Assembly (NCBI GenBank): GCA_020634435.1
Contig: JACKBS010000009.1
Location: 62,001-126,000 of the forward strand
Source: Ardenticatenaceae bacterium
GTDB taxonomy: Bacteria; Chloroflexota; Anaerolineae; Promineifilales; Promineifilaceae
DNA length: 64,000 nt
Direction: 5' to 3'
Below the pieces are notes generated by a model that worked only from the letters and a program-made list of their open reading frames with translations, was not told the DNA's origin and ran no database searches. Shown here one piece after another: positions 9,438 to 17,760 of the stretch. How positions within the stretch are numbered: position 1 is the stretch's first letter; every line of letters begins with the position of its first letter. The position numbers were made by a program, and so were the translations under genes.

Positions 9438-10090
9438 ATGGCAAATAAACGTAAACAAATACTCACACCAGAAGCGGACAAGCAACTGCTTGTGGCCTTC
9501 ACAACATGTAAAGACGGTGAAATGAGAACCCGCATCCAGGCTGTCAGACTGTATGGCAATGAGGTTCCCGTCAACGAGATCACCAACCTGACTGGATTGC
9601 CACGACGCACCATCCTCCGCTGGTGTGGACGCTACCTACAACAAGGTCTAGGGGATTCGTTGACAACCGCCAAGGAGGTAATCATCAATATCTTACCGAT
9701 AAGCAGATACAGGATTTAGCCGCCAAGCTGCACCAGTATCGACCAGTTGACTTGTTCGGTCAGAAAGAGGCCGCCACAGCTGATGGGCTGCATTGGTGTA
9801 TCTCTGACTTGCGGCGAGCGATAAATCACTGGTATGGCATCGACTACAAAAGAGACGCTTCTTATCGACAACTGTTCCAGAAATGCGGTTTTAGTTGGCA
9901 GCGAACAGCCAAGGTGTTTCGCTTTCGTTCGGAGATGAAGGTAGCTGATTTTGAAGAACAGCTAGAAAAAAAGTGATTGATTACGCCCAAACACATCCAG
10001 ATGCCATCTATCTGAGTGAAGATGAAGCGAGTATGTATCTACAAGCTACCACCACATCAGTCTGGGCATCCGTTGGGCAACCCCCCGTGC
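9438..10090 (+). pseudogene. second IS630-family transposase relic, 3' end lost
   Basis: Three frames together read as one transposase: the HTH part from 9438 (ITNLTGLPRRTILRWCGRYL), a middle part from about 9650 after a one-base loss in a run of G, and a third part after a run of seven A near 9965 that ends with the first catalytic motif LSEDEAS. The sequence then passes at about 10080-10095 into a UDP-sugar dehydrogenase, so the second D and the E of the DDE triad are missing. It is a different sequence from the IS630 just upstream. Confidence 0.8.
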
Positions 10091-10778
10091 CCGTCTCCAG
10101 CACCGCCGCTGCCGAGATGGTGAAACTGCTGGAAAATACCTTCCGCGCCGTCAACATCGGCCTGGTGAACGAGGTGGCCCTGATGTGCGATCGTTTGGGG
10201 CTGAACGTCTGGGAAGTGGTGGAAGCGGCGGCGACCAAGCCGTACGGCTTTATGCCGTTTTATCCCGGCCCTGGACTCGGCGGGCATTGCATCCCCATCG
10301 ATCCGCATTATCTTAGCTGGAAGTTGCGCACGCTCAACTACACCGCTCGCTTCATTGAGCTGGCCGCCGAGGTGAACAGCTCAATGCCTGCCTACGCCGT
10401 CAGCAAAATTGCCGCCGGACTCAACGAGTTTCGCAAGGCGGTGAACGGCAGTCTCGTGCTGCTGCTGGGGGTGGCCTACAAACCCAATGTCGCCGACGTG
10501 CGGGAAAGCCCGGCCCTGGACATCATCCACCTGCTGCAAGCCCAGGGCGCGGAGATTACCTATCACGATCCGCACGTGCCCCGCCTGACGCTGGACGATT
10601 TTACGGCCGAATCCATGCCGCTAACGGCCGTTTCCCTACAAAATGCGGATTGTGTCGTCATCGTCACCAATCATGCCGCCTTCGATACGACCTCATCACC
10701 CAACATACCCCGCTCATTGTGGACACCCGCAATGCGCTGAAAAATGGGGTAGTGAGTGGTCGGCTGCTAACTTTATAG
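10091..10778 (+). pseudogene. 3' fragment of a UDP-glucose/UDP-ManNAc dehydrogenase gene
   Basis: The segment encodes the central helix and C-terminal UDP-binding domain of the NAD-dependent UDP-sugar dehydrogenase family: AAEMVKLLENTFRAVNIGLVNE, PGPGLGGHCIPIDPHYL, GVAYKPNVADVRESP. The N-terminal NAD domain and the catalytic Cys segment normally preceding are partly absent. A one-base loss near 10684 shifts the end out of frame; reading the other frame restores DLITQHTPLIVDTRNALK up to a TAG at 10776-10778. It is in frame with the IS630 relic upstream, giving a chimeric reading frame from 9973 to 10740. I consider it non-functional. Confidence 0.85.
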
Positions 10779-10790
10779 CAGACAAAGGTT

Positions 10791-10866
10791 GCAAGTGGCC
10801 AGTTCTTACCTGCAACCTGCCACTTGCTACTTCTCAACCAATCTCCAATCTCTATTTCTTCTCAAT
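10791..10866. repeat. GCAAGTGG hairpin and AATCTCCAATC short-period repeat
   Basis: GCAAGTGG (10791-10798) pairs with CCACTTGC (10820-10827), and AACCAATCTCCAATCTC follows. Both lie at the 3' end of the RsmF-like gene, whose stop is at 10827. They resemble the short-period repeats at other gene ends. Confidence 0.5.
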
Positions 10867-12242
10867 CCGCGTGGATAATGGTTTTTGAGACGGCCGTTCA
10901 CTCGCTTCCCCCAGCCCAACACAAAACTATCCACCGCCACCAGCAGCCAGCCGTTTGGTCCGTTGCTGGCAAAATCCAGCCCCTGCCAATACGCCGCAAT
11001 CTCGTCTGCATCGGCGGCAAAGCTGGCGGCGAACGTGGCCTCTTCCGGCTTCAGGGCCAGCGCCAGCGCATGGTCGGGCCGGAAGTGCCCCTTGCGAATC
11101 TCCCCCAGCAGCAGCCCGTAGCGAATGAGGTGCAGCTTGCCGGTTTCCACAGCCAGTTCCGGCAGCAGGTAGAGACGGCCGTTCACCAACAACAACCGCT
11201 CCTCGTCAAACTCAGTCTGCAAAACCTCATCGGCAAACACCCGCCAGATCGCCAACTCCTTTTTCCCCGGCGGTTTAGACCCCAAGGGTTTCCAAAACCC
11301 TTGGGGTCTCACGTCGTCAACGCGCTGCATCACGGCCACAAAATGCCCCTCGCCGGGGAACTGGTGCGGCCAGAGGCGGACGCACTTACGCAGATTGTCG
11401 TCTGCCAGCGATGGGTCAACCCAAGACGGCCGTCCCGCGCCAAAGCCAGCAAAGCGTGGCGGATCGATCAGTTCAAACTGGGGAAACTCGCGCAAAAAGT
11501 GGGCAATCACCGCCTCATCCTCTTCTGGTGAGAAGGTGCAGGTGGCGTATACCAACCGTCCGCCTGGTTTCACCAGTTGAGCGGCCGTGTCGAGAACGGC
11601 CGTTTGCCGTCGTGAACAGGCTAGCACCATCCCCTCACTCCACTCAAACGGCCCGCTTTTACGGAACATACCCTCGCCAGAGCACGGTGCATCTACCAGT
11701 ACTCGGTCAAAAATCGGCCCAAACTGCACCGCCAGATGTTCTGGCTCGGCACTGGTGATCAGGGCATTGGCTGCGCCCCAACGCTCCAGGTTTTCCGCTA
11801 GCAGGCGAGCGCGACCGGTATGCACATCGTTAGCCACCAGCAGGCCGCGCCCCTGCATGGCTACCGCCAGATGGGTCGCCTTGCCGCCCGGCGCGGCTGC
11901 CAAATCCAGCACCAGCTCGCCCGGCTGCGCGTCTACGAGTCCACCCACGACCATTGCTGACGGCTCCTGCAAATAGTAAAGTCCCGCCGCATGGTAGGGA
12001 TGACTGCCTGGACGACTGTCGTCCGTCACTAAAAAGCCATTTGGCTCATGCGCCCCCACTGCTTTCAGCGTAAACGGCGAAAGGGTGCTAAAATCGGCAG
12101 CGCTCAGCTTCAGGGTGTTCACGCGCAGACCAACGGCCGTTTCCATACCGTAGCTCTGCGCAAATTGTGGAAATTCCTCCCCCAGCAGCCCGGCCATCTT
12201 GGCCAAAAAATCGGGTGGGGGAGATTGCGAGTTTGTTGACAT
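10827..12242 (-). CDS. RsmF-like rRNA (cytosine-C5) methyltransferase
   Basis: 471 residues of the NOL1/NOP2/Sun family, which methylates cytosine C5 in rRNA using SAM and a Cys pair. The SAM motif is LVLDLAAAPGGKATHLA; motif IV is DAPCSGEGMFRKSG and motif VI VYATCTFSPEEDEAVI, giving the two catalytic cysteines. The C-terminus has the PUA-like extension typical of RsmF. A hairpin repeat at 11277-11309 lies inside the gene and is read in frame as RPQGFWKPLGS. The ATG at 12242 is near an AATTAC repeat; the gene diverges from tgt. Confidence 0.9.
   Translation of the reverse strand: MSTNSQSPPPDFLAKMAGLLGEEFPQFAQSYGMETAVGLRVNTLKLSAADFSTLSPFTLKAVGAHEPNGFLVTDDSRPGSHPYHAAGLYYLQEPSAMVVGGLVDAQPGELVLDLAAAPGGKATHLAVAMQGRGLLVANDVHTGRARLLAENLERWGAANALITSAEPEHLAVQFGPIFDRVLVDAPCSGEGMFRKSGPFEWSEGMVLACSRRQTAVLDTAAQLVKPGGRLVYATCTFSPEEDEAVIAHFLREFPQFELIDPPRFAGFGAGRPSWVDPSLADDNLRKCVRLWPHQFPGEGHFVAVMQRVDDVRPQGFWKPLGSKPPGKKELAIWRVFADEVLQTEFDEERLLLVNGRLYLLPELAVETGKLHLIRYGLLLGEIRKGHFRPDHALALALKPEEATFAASFAADADEIAAYWQGLDFASNGPNGWLLVAVDSFVLGWGKRVNGRLKNHYPRGLRRNRDWRLVEK
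11277..11309. repeat. hairpin repeat AGACCCCAAGGGTTT inside the RsmF-like gene
   Basis: Arms 11278-11291 and 11295-11308 are reverse complements with a short loop. It is translated in frame in the linker between the methyltransferase core and the C-terminal domain. Confidence 0.85.
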
Positions 12243-12256
12243 AAATATTATTGTGA

Positions 12257-12321
12257 TTGAGTAATTAGGTAATTAAAGAATTGATATAATTGCCCAATTA
12301 CCCAATTACCTAATTACCTAA
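12257..12321. repeat. AATTACC/GGTAATT short-period repeat, inverted
   Basis: The interval is made of 8-bp units such as GTAATTAG on one side and CAATTACC on the other, so it can fold on itself. It fills the space between the divergent RsmF-like gene and tgt and must contain or overlap both leaders. Related repeats lie at 47490, 53896, 54606 and 56343. Confidence 0.8.
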
Positions 12322-13413
12322 ATGCTTTCAGAACTAACCCTACCGCACGGAACCCTCCAACTGCCCGTTTTCCTGCCCGATGGCACCCAGGGCGTAGTGC
12401 GCACGCTGGACGCCCGCGATGTGGCCGAGGCGCACATCCAGGCGGTGCAGATGAACGTCTTTCACCTGATGCAGCGCCCCGGTTCCTCCACGATTCAGGC
12501 GCTGGGCGGACTGCACCAGATGGCGGGCTGGAGTCGGCCGATTTTTACCGATTCCGGCGGCTTCCAAGTCTACTCACTGCTGCGCCAAAACGCGAAAAGC
12601 GGCTCGATTAGCGACAAAGGAGCCACCTTTCGCCCCGAGGGCTCCGACCGCAAATTTAACCTGACGCCCGAAAAAAGCGTCCAGCTTCAGCTCAGCTATG
12701 GCTCCGACGTGGTGATTTGCCTGGACGACTGTACCCACGTGGACGATCCCCTGGCGGAGCAGGAAAAGTCGGTGGCGCGCACGGTGCAGTGGGCGGCCCG
12801 TTGCAAGGCGGAGTTTGAGAAGATTGTCGGGCAGCGGGGGTTGACTGGGGAGAAACGGCCGTCTCTCATTGCCGTGGTTCAGGGTGGGGCGGAACCCGAT
12901 TTGCGCCGTCACTGCGCCGAGGAGCTACTGCAAATTGGCTTCGATGGCTACGGCTACGGCGGCTGGCCCCTGGACGCCGATGGCAATCTGCTCACCGACA
13001 TGATCCAACTCACCCGTGATTTGATTCCACCGCAGTTTACGCTGCACGCTTTGGGCGTGGGGCATCCGGCCAACGTGGTGGCCTGCGCCCGCATGGGCTA
13101 CAACATTTTCGACAGCACGATGCCTACAAGAGATGCCCGACACGGCCGTCTCATGATCTTCACCACCGATCCGCGTACCAGCCATCTGGATGAAGCTGGC
13201 AAATTCTTCCGCTACATCTACATCAAAGACAAAAAGCACGTCAAAACCCAACAGCCGCTCTCTGACTATTGCGACTGCCTGGCCTGCACCCGCTACAGCC
13301 TGGGCTACCTGCACCACCTGTACAACCTCAACGACGTGCTTTACCAGCGGCTGGCTACCCTCCACAACTTGCGCTTCATGACCCAGCTCATGGAAAATCT
13401 GCGACGGCCGTAA
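12322..13413 (+). CDS. tgt: tRNA-guanine transglycosylase
   Basis: 363 residues, near the family length of 370-380. The enzyme exchanges guanine 34 of GUN-anticodon tRNAs for preQ1 or queuine. The base-binding Asp lies in FTDSGGFQVYSL and the nucleophile in FDSTMPTRDARHG. The zinc site is CDCLAC plus a His (LATLHNLRF) near the C-terminus. The N-terminus is short compared with classic Tgt (it starts close to LPVFLPDGTQGVV). It is followed without a gap by a 16S rRNA methyltransferase gene, so the two are probably co-transcribed. Confidence 0.93.
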   Translation: MLSELTLPHGTLQLPVFLPDGTQGVVRTLDARDVAEAHIQAVQMNVFHLMQRPGSSTIQALGGLHQMAGWSRPIFTDSGGFQVYSLLRQNAKSGSISDKGATFRPEGSDRKFNLTPEKSVQLQLSYGSDVVICLDDCTHVDDPLAEQEKSVARTVQWAARCKAEFEKIVGQRGLTGEKRPSLIAVVQGGAEPDLRRHCAEELLQIGFDGYGYGGWPLDADGNLLTDMIQLTRDLIPPQFTLHALGVGHPANVVACARMGYNIFDSTMPTRDARHGRLMIFTTDPRTSHLDEAGKFFRYIYIKDKKHVKTQQPLSDYCDCLACTRYSLGYLHHLYNLNDVLYQRLATLHNLRFMTQLMENLRRP

Positions 13414-14247
13414 ATGCAAATGTCTGATCTGGAATGGTTAACGGCGCAAATTTTGGCCAGCACCAAATATCGGGAGATTGTCCCGGAGTTAGTACAGCGC
13501 ATCGGGGCGCAGGAGCTGGACAAGCGTCGCTCGCTCAAGGAAGCGGTGAAGGCGACCAAAAACAAGCTTCACCAGGTGGGCGGCGCTTACCAGCAGACGA
13601 AGCTGAATTATGAAAAAAGTTTGGAACTGCTGCGAGAAACAGCTTGCACTGAGCCTGTCGAAGTGGCCGTTTCCAATCCCAACGAACTCCGCGCCAGCTG
13701 CCGCCAACTCATGCAGGCTCACGCCTCCACCCGCGAACGCTTGCCCATCCTTGACGAGTTTTACGAGACGATTTTTGCCAACTTACCGCCCATCCATACC
13801 GTACTAGATTTGGCCTGTGGGCTGAATCCTCTGGTGTATCCGTGGCTGCCGCTGCCAGGCGACGTACAGTTTACGGCCGTTGACATCTACAGCGACATGC
13901 TTACCTTTATTCAGGAGTTTTTTGAGCTTACAGGGGTAAACGGCCGTACCCAACAGCGTGACATCATCGGCAATCCGCCCACCGAACCGTACGACCTGAT
14001 TTTGCTGCTTAAAACCCTGCCCTGTCTGGAGCAGGTGGACAAAAACGCGGCGGTGAACTTGTTAGATAAGCTGAACGGCCGTTACCTGCTCATTAGTTAC
14101 CCGGCGCAAAGTTTAGGCGGACGCAGCAAAGGCATGGTGGAGAATTACACGCAGCAGTTTGAAGCATTGGCAAACGGCCGTAACTGGCAGGTGCAGCGCT
14201 TTGAATTTGCTACTGAACTGGCCTTCCTCGTGCAGACCAACCGCTAA
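13414..14247 (+). CDS. FmrO/Rmt-type 16S rRNA (guanine-N7) methyltransferase
   Basis: 277 residues. The sequence follows the FmrO/RmtB/ArmA family closely: ASTRERLPILDEFYETIF, the SAM motif VLDLACGLNPLVYPWL, LLLLKTLPCLEQ, and the C-terminal YPAQSLGGRSKGM. In the characterised members the product methylates N7 of G1405 in 16S rRNA and gives high-level resistance to 4,6-linked aminoglycosides. The N-terminal helical domain that binds rRNA is also present. A TGAGCCTGTCGAAGTG-type repeat is read in frame as CTEPVEV around 13645-13665. It follows tgt at once. Whether it confers resistance here is inference. Confidence 0.8.
   Translation: MQMSDLEWLTAQILASTKYREIVPELVQRIGAQELDKRRSLKEAVKATKNKLHQVGGAYQQTKLNYEKSLELLRETACTEPVEVAVSNPNELRASCRQLMQAHASTRERLPILDEFYETIFANLPPIHTVLDLACGLNPLVYPWLPLPGDVQFTAVDIYSDMLTFIQEFFELTGVNGRTQQRDIIGNPPTEPYDLILLLKTLPCLEQVDKNAAVNLLDKLNGRYLLISYPAQSLGGRSKGMVENYTQQFEALANGRNWQVQRFEFATELAFLVQTNR
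13643..13668. repeat. ACTGAGCCTGTCGAAGTG dispersed repeat inside the methyltransferase gene
   Basis: This sequence type is scattered through many bacterial genomes. Here it adds about eight residues (CTEPVEV) between the N-terminal helical domain and the catalytic core without breaking the frame. Confidence 0.6.
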
Positions 14248-14320
14248 ATCCTACCCCACATGCTTTTTACACATTTCGCAAGGTTGCCCGGCTATGATGC
14301 TGAGCGGGAAGAAGAGGATT

Positions 14321-14366
14321 GCATTCTCAGATGTTGAGCCAAGTTGGTATATACATCTGAGAATGC
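14321..14366. repeat. perfect 14-bp inverted repeat in a 450-bp gap
   Basis: GCATTCTCAGATGT (14321-14334) pairs with 14353-14366 across an 18-base loop. No T run follows on either strand. The rest of 14248-14696 shows no gene; it presumably holds the promoter of the histidine kinase gene and the end of the tgt transcript. Confidence 0.7.
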
Positions 14367-14696
14367 TTGGGGGGTGAGCCAAATTTCTTCGTTTTGTGAC
14401 CAAAATCCCTTTCTGGCAACTATCTAAAAGCAACACTGTTTACCAAGCATGGGCCAATAACTCACGCTAAAATGAGGCGTACCAGGGTGAAAATGGCGCA
14501 AAATCCCCGGTCACGCTATGATCTTAACGAGTATTGTTAGATTGATTTGTCATGGTTATGAGTGCTATGTGTGGACTTTTCTAAAAAGGTGACACTTGTG
14601 AATAATTAGTGGCCTTTTAAGTTTGCCAACTGCCGGTAAACTGCCAAAATGATAAGTAATGGCTTATGCAGATTGACCGGTTACGCGTAAAAATCT

Positions 14697-16077
14697 ATGT
14701 CGCAACAACTAAAAAGTAAACAAACAGAATTATTATCAGCTCCAGAATTAGACCGGCTCATTACGGGAGACCTGGATTATCGTCCCGTGCCTTTTGAGAC
14801 GGCCGACGAGCGGGCTTTGCCTGTTTGGCGCGTGCGTTTTTTGCTCACGGCCAACAAAGAAGAGCAGTTTGGCCTGGAAATCAACGACGAGATTCATCTG
14901 GGCCGAGGCAAAAATGAAAGCGGTCTGGTCGATTTGTCACCGTATGGGGCAGAGTCTTTGGGCGTCTCGCGGCATCATGTTTCGCTGCGACCCACATCGG
15001 CCAACCTGTTTGTCATTGATTTGGGCAGCACCAATGGCACGCGCCGCAACGGCCGTTCCATTGGTATCAACACGCCCTACGCCCTGGCCGATGGTGACAT
15101 TCTCAGCTTGGGCAACTTGCAGCTAACGGTCAACATTGTAAAACGGCCGTATCTGCAAACGGCCCCCCTCAAGCAGCGAGTTGACCTGGTTGATGCCCTG
15201 GCCCAAATCGGCAAGGCGATCACCTCGCAGCTTAACCTGGACGAAGTGCTGAACCAGGTTGTGGCGACGGCCATGAGCCTCACCGCCGCCGGCGAAACCT
15301 CTATCTGGTTGGTTGACGAAGCCACCGGTGAGCTGTTCCTGGAGGCCCGTCGCGGCATCGACGATGCCAATCTGCTCCGCACCCGCATGCCCATCAACGA
15401 AGATACGCCAGCCGGACGGGTGATCAAAACGGGCAAAGCGATTCGCATGAGTTCCCAACCAGGCGAAGCCCAGCAAATCATGACCGGCTATCTGGTGCAG
15501 GCGCTCGCCTATGTGCCCATTTCTCTAGGCGGCATCACGTTTGGTGTGCTGGCTTCGGCCCATCGCGATCCGGGCAAATCGTTTGACGACCATGACGAAC
15601 GGCTGCTGGGTGCCATTGCAGACTACGCGGCCATTGCCATCCAAAATGCCCGCCTCTACCGCGACACGGACCTGGCCCTAAATGAGCGCGTCCGCGAACT
15701 GGCCGCTCTGAACGAGCTGTCGCGCACCGTATCGGCCTCGCTGGACATGAACGAAGTGTATCGGGTGCTGGTGCAGGAAATCCGGCGGCATATGCCGGTG
15801 GCTGGTGTGCATCTGTATTTGCGCGATGAAACGCAGCCAGTGCTCCGGGCGTTCAGCGACACGGCTCCCCTGGCTGAATACCCTATTCGCCACGGCATTT
15901 TGGGGCGGGTGGTGATGAGCGGCGAACCGGTTATTACCAACAACTTCACCAGTCATCCTGACTACGATGAGGACCTTGATCTGCTGGTTTCTGACGAGCC
16001 GGTGCCATTGGCTGCCGTGCCGCTGAAAGTGAAAAGCGAAGTGGTCGGCGTGTTGGTGTTGCACAACCAGCCCGGTG
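14697..16077 (+). CDS. FHA-GAF-GAF-PAS histidine kinase, exon 1
   Basis: The first 460 codons of a kinase gene interrupted by a group II intron. An FHA domain spans about residues 55-150 (IHLGRG, SRHHVSL, DLGSTNGTRRNG), binding phosphothreonine peptides. A GAF domain follows at about 165-320 and a second GAF begins near 335, ending here after VVGVLVLHNQPG. Read without splicing, the frame runs into the intron and stops at 16103, giving a product with sensors but no kinase. With the intron removed, 1381 plus 1055 bases make 812 codons including the stop. There is no signal peptide, so this is a cytosolic sensor. Confidence 0.88.
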
Positions 16078-16625
16078 GTGCGCCAAGAAGCGTACTTGTT
16101 TAATGTCGCCAAGCGCGACCTGGTAAGGAGTCTACCAGTGGCTAAGGAGACATGCTCAAAGCAGCGAGACCGCAATGAGTGTGAAGCTCTCCTGACAATG
16201 TGGTTGATGGATTCCCTATAAATCCTGAGAACTGCTAGCCAGAGACTTGCTATGGTTACGAATAGAAATCACCGTTTGAAGCGTCACAGGTTGGAACACC
16301 CGTTACTGATAGGGCAGGGTGTAGTTATCGGACACCGGTATTCTGATGGTATCGGTAAATCTCGCTGGGATAGGAACGCGGGACTCCAAACTGAACGAAA
16401 AGTTCAGGCACAAACCGCAATCCCCGATAACGAGCTTGGCAAAGAGCCAGGTATTGGCGTACAGGTGGAACCTAAGGCAAGTTGCAGACGAAACAAGTAT
16501 GAACTTGGGAACCACATACTTGATAGAGAGCCGGATGCGGTGAAAGCCGCACGTCCGGTTCGGAGAGAGGAATGGAAGAAATCGCAGGTGGCAACACATG
16601 TATGACGCTTCTGTTTCTACTCTAC
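16078..16625 (+). ncRNA. ORF-less group II intron
   Basis: The 548-base element begins with GTGCG. Domain V is the 34 bases 16528-16561: it begins GAGCCGGATGCGG, has the GAAA tetraloop and ends CGTCCGGTTC, with the AGC triad near its 5' end. Domain VI follows: 16564-16578 pairs with 16608-16623, leaving A16619 bulged as the branch point, 7 positions from the 3' end, which is AC. EBS1 CACCGG (16333-16338) matches IBS1 CCGGTG, the last six exon bases; EBS2 GGTTG (16289-16293) matches IBS2 CAACC (16064-16068). No maturase gene fits inside, so splicing would need its own activity or a maturase from elsewhere. Confidence 0.93.
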
Positions 16626-17680
16626 TCATTTACAGTGAAGAAGATGCAGCCTTGTTACGCGCGTTTGCCAATCCGGTGGCAACGGCCGTTGAAAATGCCC
16701 GCCTCTATGCCAACACCGAGCGCCAGCGTGGGGCCATCCTGGCGATGGGCAACACCCTCTCTGAACCGCTCACTATTTTGGATGATTTGGGCAATGTGCT
16801 GGTGTCTAACCGGACAGCTCAACGGTTGCTCAATACCAACATGTCCCAATTTTTTGATGCCATCAGCAGCAGCGTGGGGCGCACCATCGAGGTGCAGATT
16901 GGCGAAGAGACGTACCTTTCCACCACCGAGCATGTGCCCGGCGTAGGCACCATCGCCATGATGCAAGACATCACCTACGTGAAGAAGCTGGAAAAAGATC
17001 GCTCTGAATTTATGCACATGCTGTCGCACGACCTGAAAAATCCGCTCATGGCGGTGACGGGCTACGCCAACCTGCTGGAGCGCACCGAAACGCTGGGCGA
17101 AAAAGGCAAGCGGTTCCTGGACGAGATCAACGTCGCCGCCGACCGGATGCTGGACATGATCACCCAGCTTTTGGACACCGTTGCCCACGAAGAATTGATT
17201 CGGCTGGCGCAAGAAGTGGTCGATCTGCAAGAAATTGTGGCCCAGGTGCTGCGGGATACGGAAGGGGCGGCTTTACCAAAAGCGATTGCGGTAACGGCCG
17301 TTACCGAGGGCACCCCCTACAAAATCCACGGCGACAACCTGCGTCTTTACCACATGATCCTCAATCTGGTAGACAACGCCATCAAATATTCGCCTGACTT
17401 CACCGAAGTGACGGTCACCACAGTGTACGGTGACGACAAGCTCATCATTCGGGTCGCCGACGAAGGGCCGGGTATCCCCGAAAAAGATCTGCCGCACGTA
17501 TTCGATAAATTTTTCCGCGGTATTCAGGAAGGATTGGCCAGCAAAGGCTCCGGGGTAGGTCTGGCCGCCGTGAAGAGTATTGTAACGGCTCACAAAGGCA
17601 CGATCACCGTCGAGAATCGGCCCGATCGCGGGGCGCAGTTCACGGTTGAGTTGCCCAGCGACATGCGCGTGAATCGGTAG
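16626..17680 (+). CDS. FHA-GAF-GAF-PAS histidine kinase, exon 2
   Basis: The split codon becomes GTC and the frame continues IYSEEDAALLRAFANP, which is the missing second half of the GAF domain. A PAS-like segment follows (ILDDLGNVLVSNRTAQRLL), then the HisKA dimerisation helix with phospho-acceptor His (MLSHDLKNP; residue 595 of the spliced product) and the ATPase domain with N box NLVDNAIKYSPD, G1 DEGPGIP and G2 GSGVGLAAVK. A GTG or ATG inside the intron (16598) could start an unspliced partial protein. No cognate regulator gene is adjacent; three single receiver proteins lie further on. Confidence 0.9.
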
Positions 17681-17704
17681 GCCGTTAGCGGGAATCCGTG
17701 GTCC

Positions 17705-17760
17705 GCAATAGGTTATCGGCAAATTACCGATTACCGTTCACCGAGTACCGACAACCGACC
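17705..17760. repeat. short-period repeat of the ACCGATTACCGTTCACCGAG type
   Basis: Units of 7-8 bases (ATCGGC, ACCGATT, ACCGTTC, ACCGAGT, ACCGACA) fill the space between the convergent kinase genes. The stop codon of the minus-strand gene lies at its edge. It can fold and may act as a bidirectional terminator. Confidence 0.7.

Noticed and set aside
10824..11531. 235-codon plus-strand frame
   Set aside because: Antisense to the RsmF-like gene; rich in Gln/His/Arg as expected for a mirror of GC-rich coding DNA.
12257..12321. Repeated AATTAC units as a possible CRISPR array
   Set aside because: Units are 7-8 bases with no spacers of constant length and no cas gene in the window.
16252..16605. 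117-codon frame inside the intron, considered as a maturase remnant
   Set aside because: No reverse-transcriptase or maturase motif; it overlaps structured domains I-VI, so it is a chance frame.
16598..17680. Separate GAF-PAS-histidine kinase gene starting at 16598
   Set aside because: The first codons lie in intron domain VI and the GAF domain would be cut in half; splicing gives a better gene.
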